DNA of 44,049 bases from Flavobacteriia bacterium. Lineage in GTDB: Bacteria; Bacteroidota; Bacteroidia; Flavobacteriales_D; Crocinitomicaceae. This document shows, one piece after another, positions 43,844-44,049 of the stretch (position 1 is the first letter of the stretch; each line of letters opens with the position of its first letter). The translations under genes and the position numbers were made by a program. A model generated the notes under the pieces. The model had not been told where the DNA came from. It did no database searches and was given only the letters and a program-made list of their open reading frames with translations. The stretch spans positions 1 to 44,049 of the forward strand of contig CANGZT010000006.1 in NCBI GenBank assembly GCA_947458955.1, given 5' to 3'.

Positions 43844-44049
43844 CATTTTATCAGAACTCAAAGTTATTGACATTTCAACTGTTTTGGCAGGTCCTTCTGT
43901 CGGAATGTTTTTAGCTGAGTTAGGTGCTGAAGTAATTAAAATCGAACATCCAACTCAGAAAGATGTGACAAGATCATGGAAGTCAGCTTCTGAAGACAAA
44001 GAATCCATATCTTCCTATTTTTCAAGTATCAATTTCAAAAAGAAGTATC
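43833..44049 (+). CDS. CaiB/BaiF (class III) CoA-transferase, N-terminal part
   Basis: A partial gene of 72 codons running off the right edge. The start is GTG (43833), overlapping the rlpA stop by 11 bases, and gives SFNILSELKVIDISTVLAGP, the typical N-terminus of class III CoA-transferases (L-x-VIDxSxxLAGP). FLAELGAEVIKIE follows, another hallmark. The catalytic aspartate lies beyond the window. The enzyme moves CoA between acids such as carnitine, formate or branched acyl groups; the substrate cannot be known from this fragment. Confidence 0.9.
   Translation, partial: MSFNILSELKVIDISTVLAGPSVGMFLAELGAEVIKIEHPTQKDVTRSWKSASEDKESISSYFSSINFKKKY

Overview
The window looks like chromosomal DNA of a Bacteroidetes, most likely order Flavobacteriales (family not resolvable; Crocinitomicaceae/Cryomorphaceae-like is only a guess). 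The reasons are low GC, A/T-rich leaders with no clear Shine-Dalgarno sequences, repeated TAnnTTTG -7 boxes (one complete TTTG-N19-TATATTTG promoter), a secreted peptidase with a type IX secretion sorting domain, a Bacteroidetes-type porin, a long SecA and a long NusB, and the order leucine dehydrogenase / ABC exporter / nusB / DUF1573 / yajC. Coding density is high and no gene-free stretch exceeds about 300 bases once the tRNAs are counted. No IS element, prophage, CRISPR array or rRNA is visible.

Layout. 1-4.7 kb: end of a plus-strand gene with its terminator, then a minus-strand operon (acyl-CoA carboxylase beta, ElaA-type acetyltransferase, M13 peptidase) and two tiny membrane proteins. 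4.8-8.3 kb: a plus-strand sensory operon of H-NOX heme sensor, HNOBA/PAS hybrid histidine kinase and Kir-type potassium channel. 8.3-13.6 kb: a DnaQ/GIY-YIG/UvrC-like nuclease, tatA, a membrane protein, and the yajC, DUF1573, nusB, leucine dehydrogenase run. 13.7-18.3 kb: ABC exporter, proS and a conserved unknown, two identical tRNA-Glu genes, rpsT. 18.3-22.3 kb: porin, LpxL-type acyltransferase, rarA. 22.4-26.8 kb: a lipoprotein-Pmp3 fusion, an unknown lipoprotein, an amino acid permease and a coupled serine hydrolase. 26.9-31.9 kb: an FHA membrane protein, a PP2C-like/LysM membrane protein, a second permease, ffh. 31.9-36.3 kb: a T9SS M1 peptidase, an orphan ParA with a small partner, kdsC and a DUF2520 gene. 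36.3-43.2 kb: secA and two M16 peptidase subunits. 43.3-44.05 kb: a cluster of DnaA-box-like 9-mers, an RlpA-like protein and the start of a CaiB/BaiF CoA-transferase.

Most genes are housekeeping: protein export (secA, yajC, ffh, tatA), translation (proS, rpsT, tRNA-Glu), antitermination (nusB), envelope assembly (lpxL, kdsC, porin, rlpA) and repair (rarA, the UvrC-like nuclease). The most unusual parts are (1) the FHA plus PP2C-like/LysM pair, in which both phospho-signalling domains lack canonical ligand or metal residues; (2) the H-NOX/hybrid kinase/Kir channel operon; (3) the DnaA-box-like cluster near 43.35 kb, a candidate replication-origin element; and (4) an orphan ParA with an unknown partner. 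Where an upstream alternative start is possible, the start was chosen from family N-termini and promoter positions; those cases are explained in the entries.
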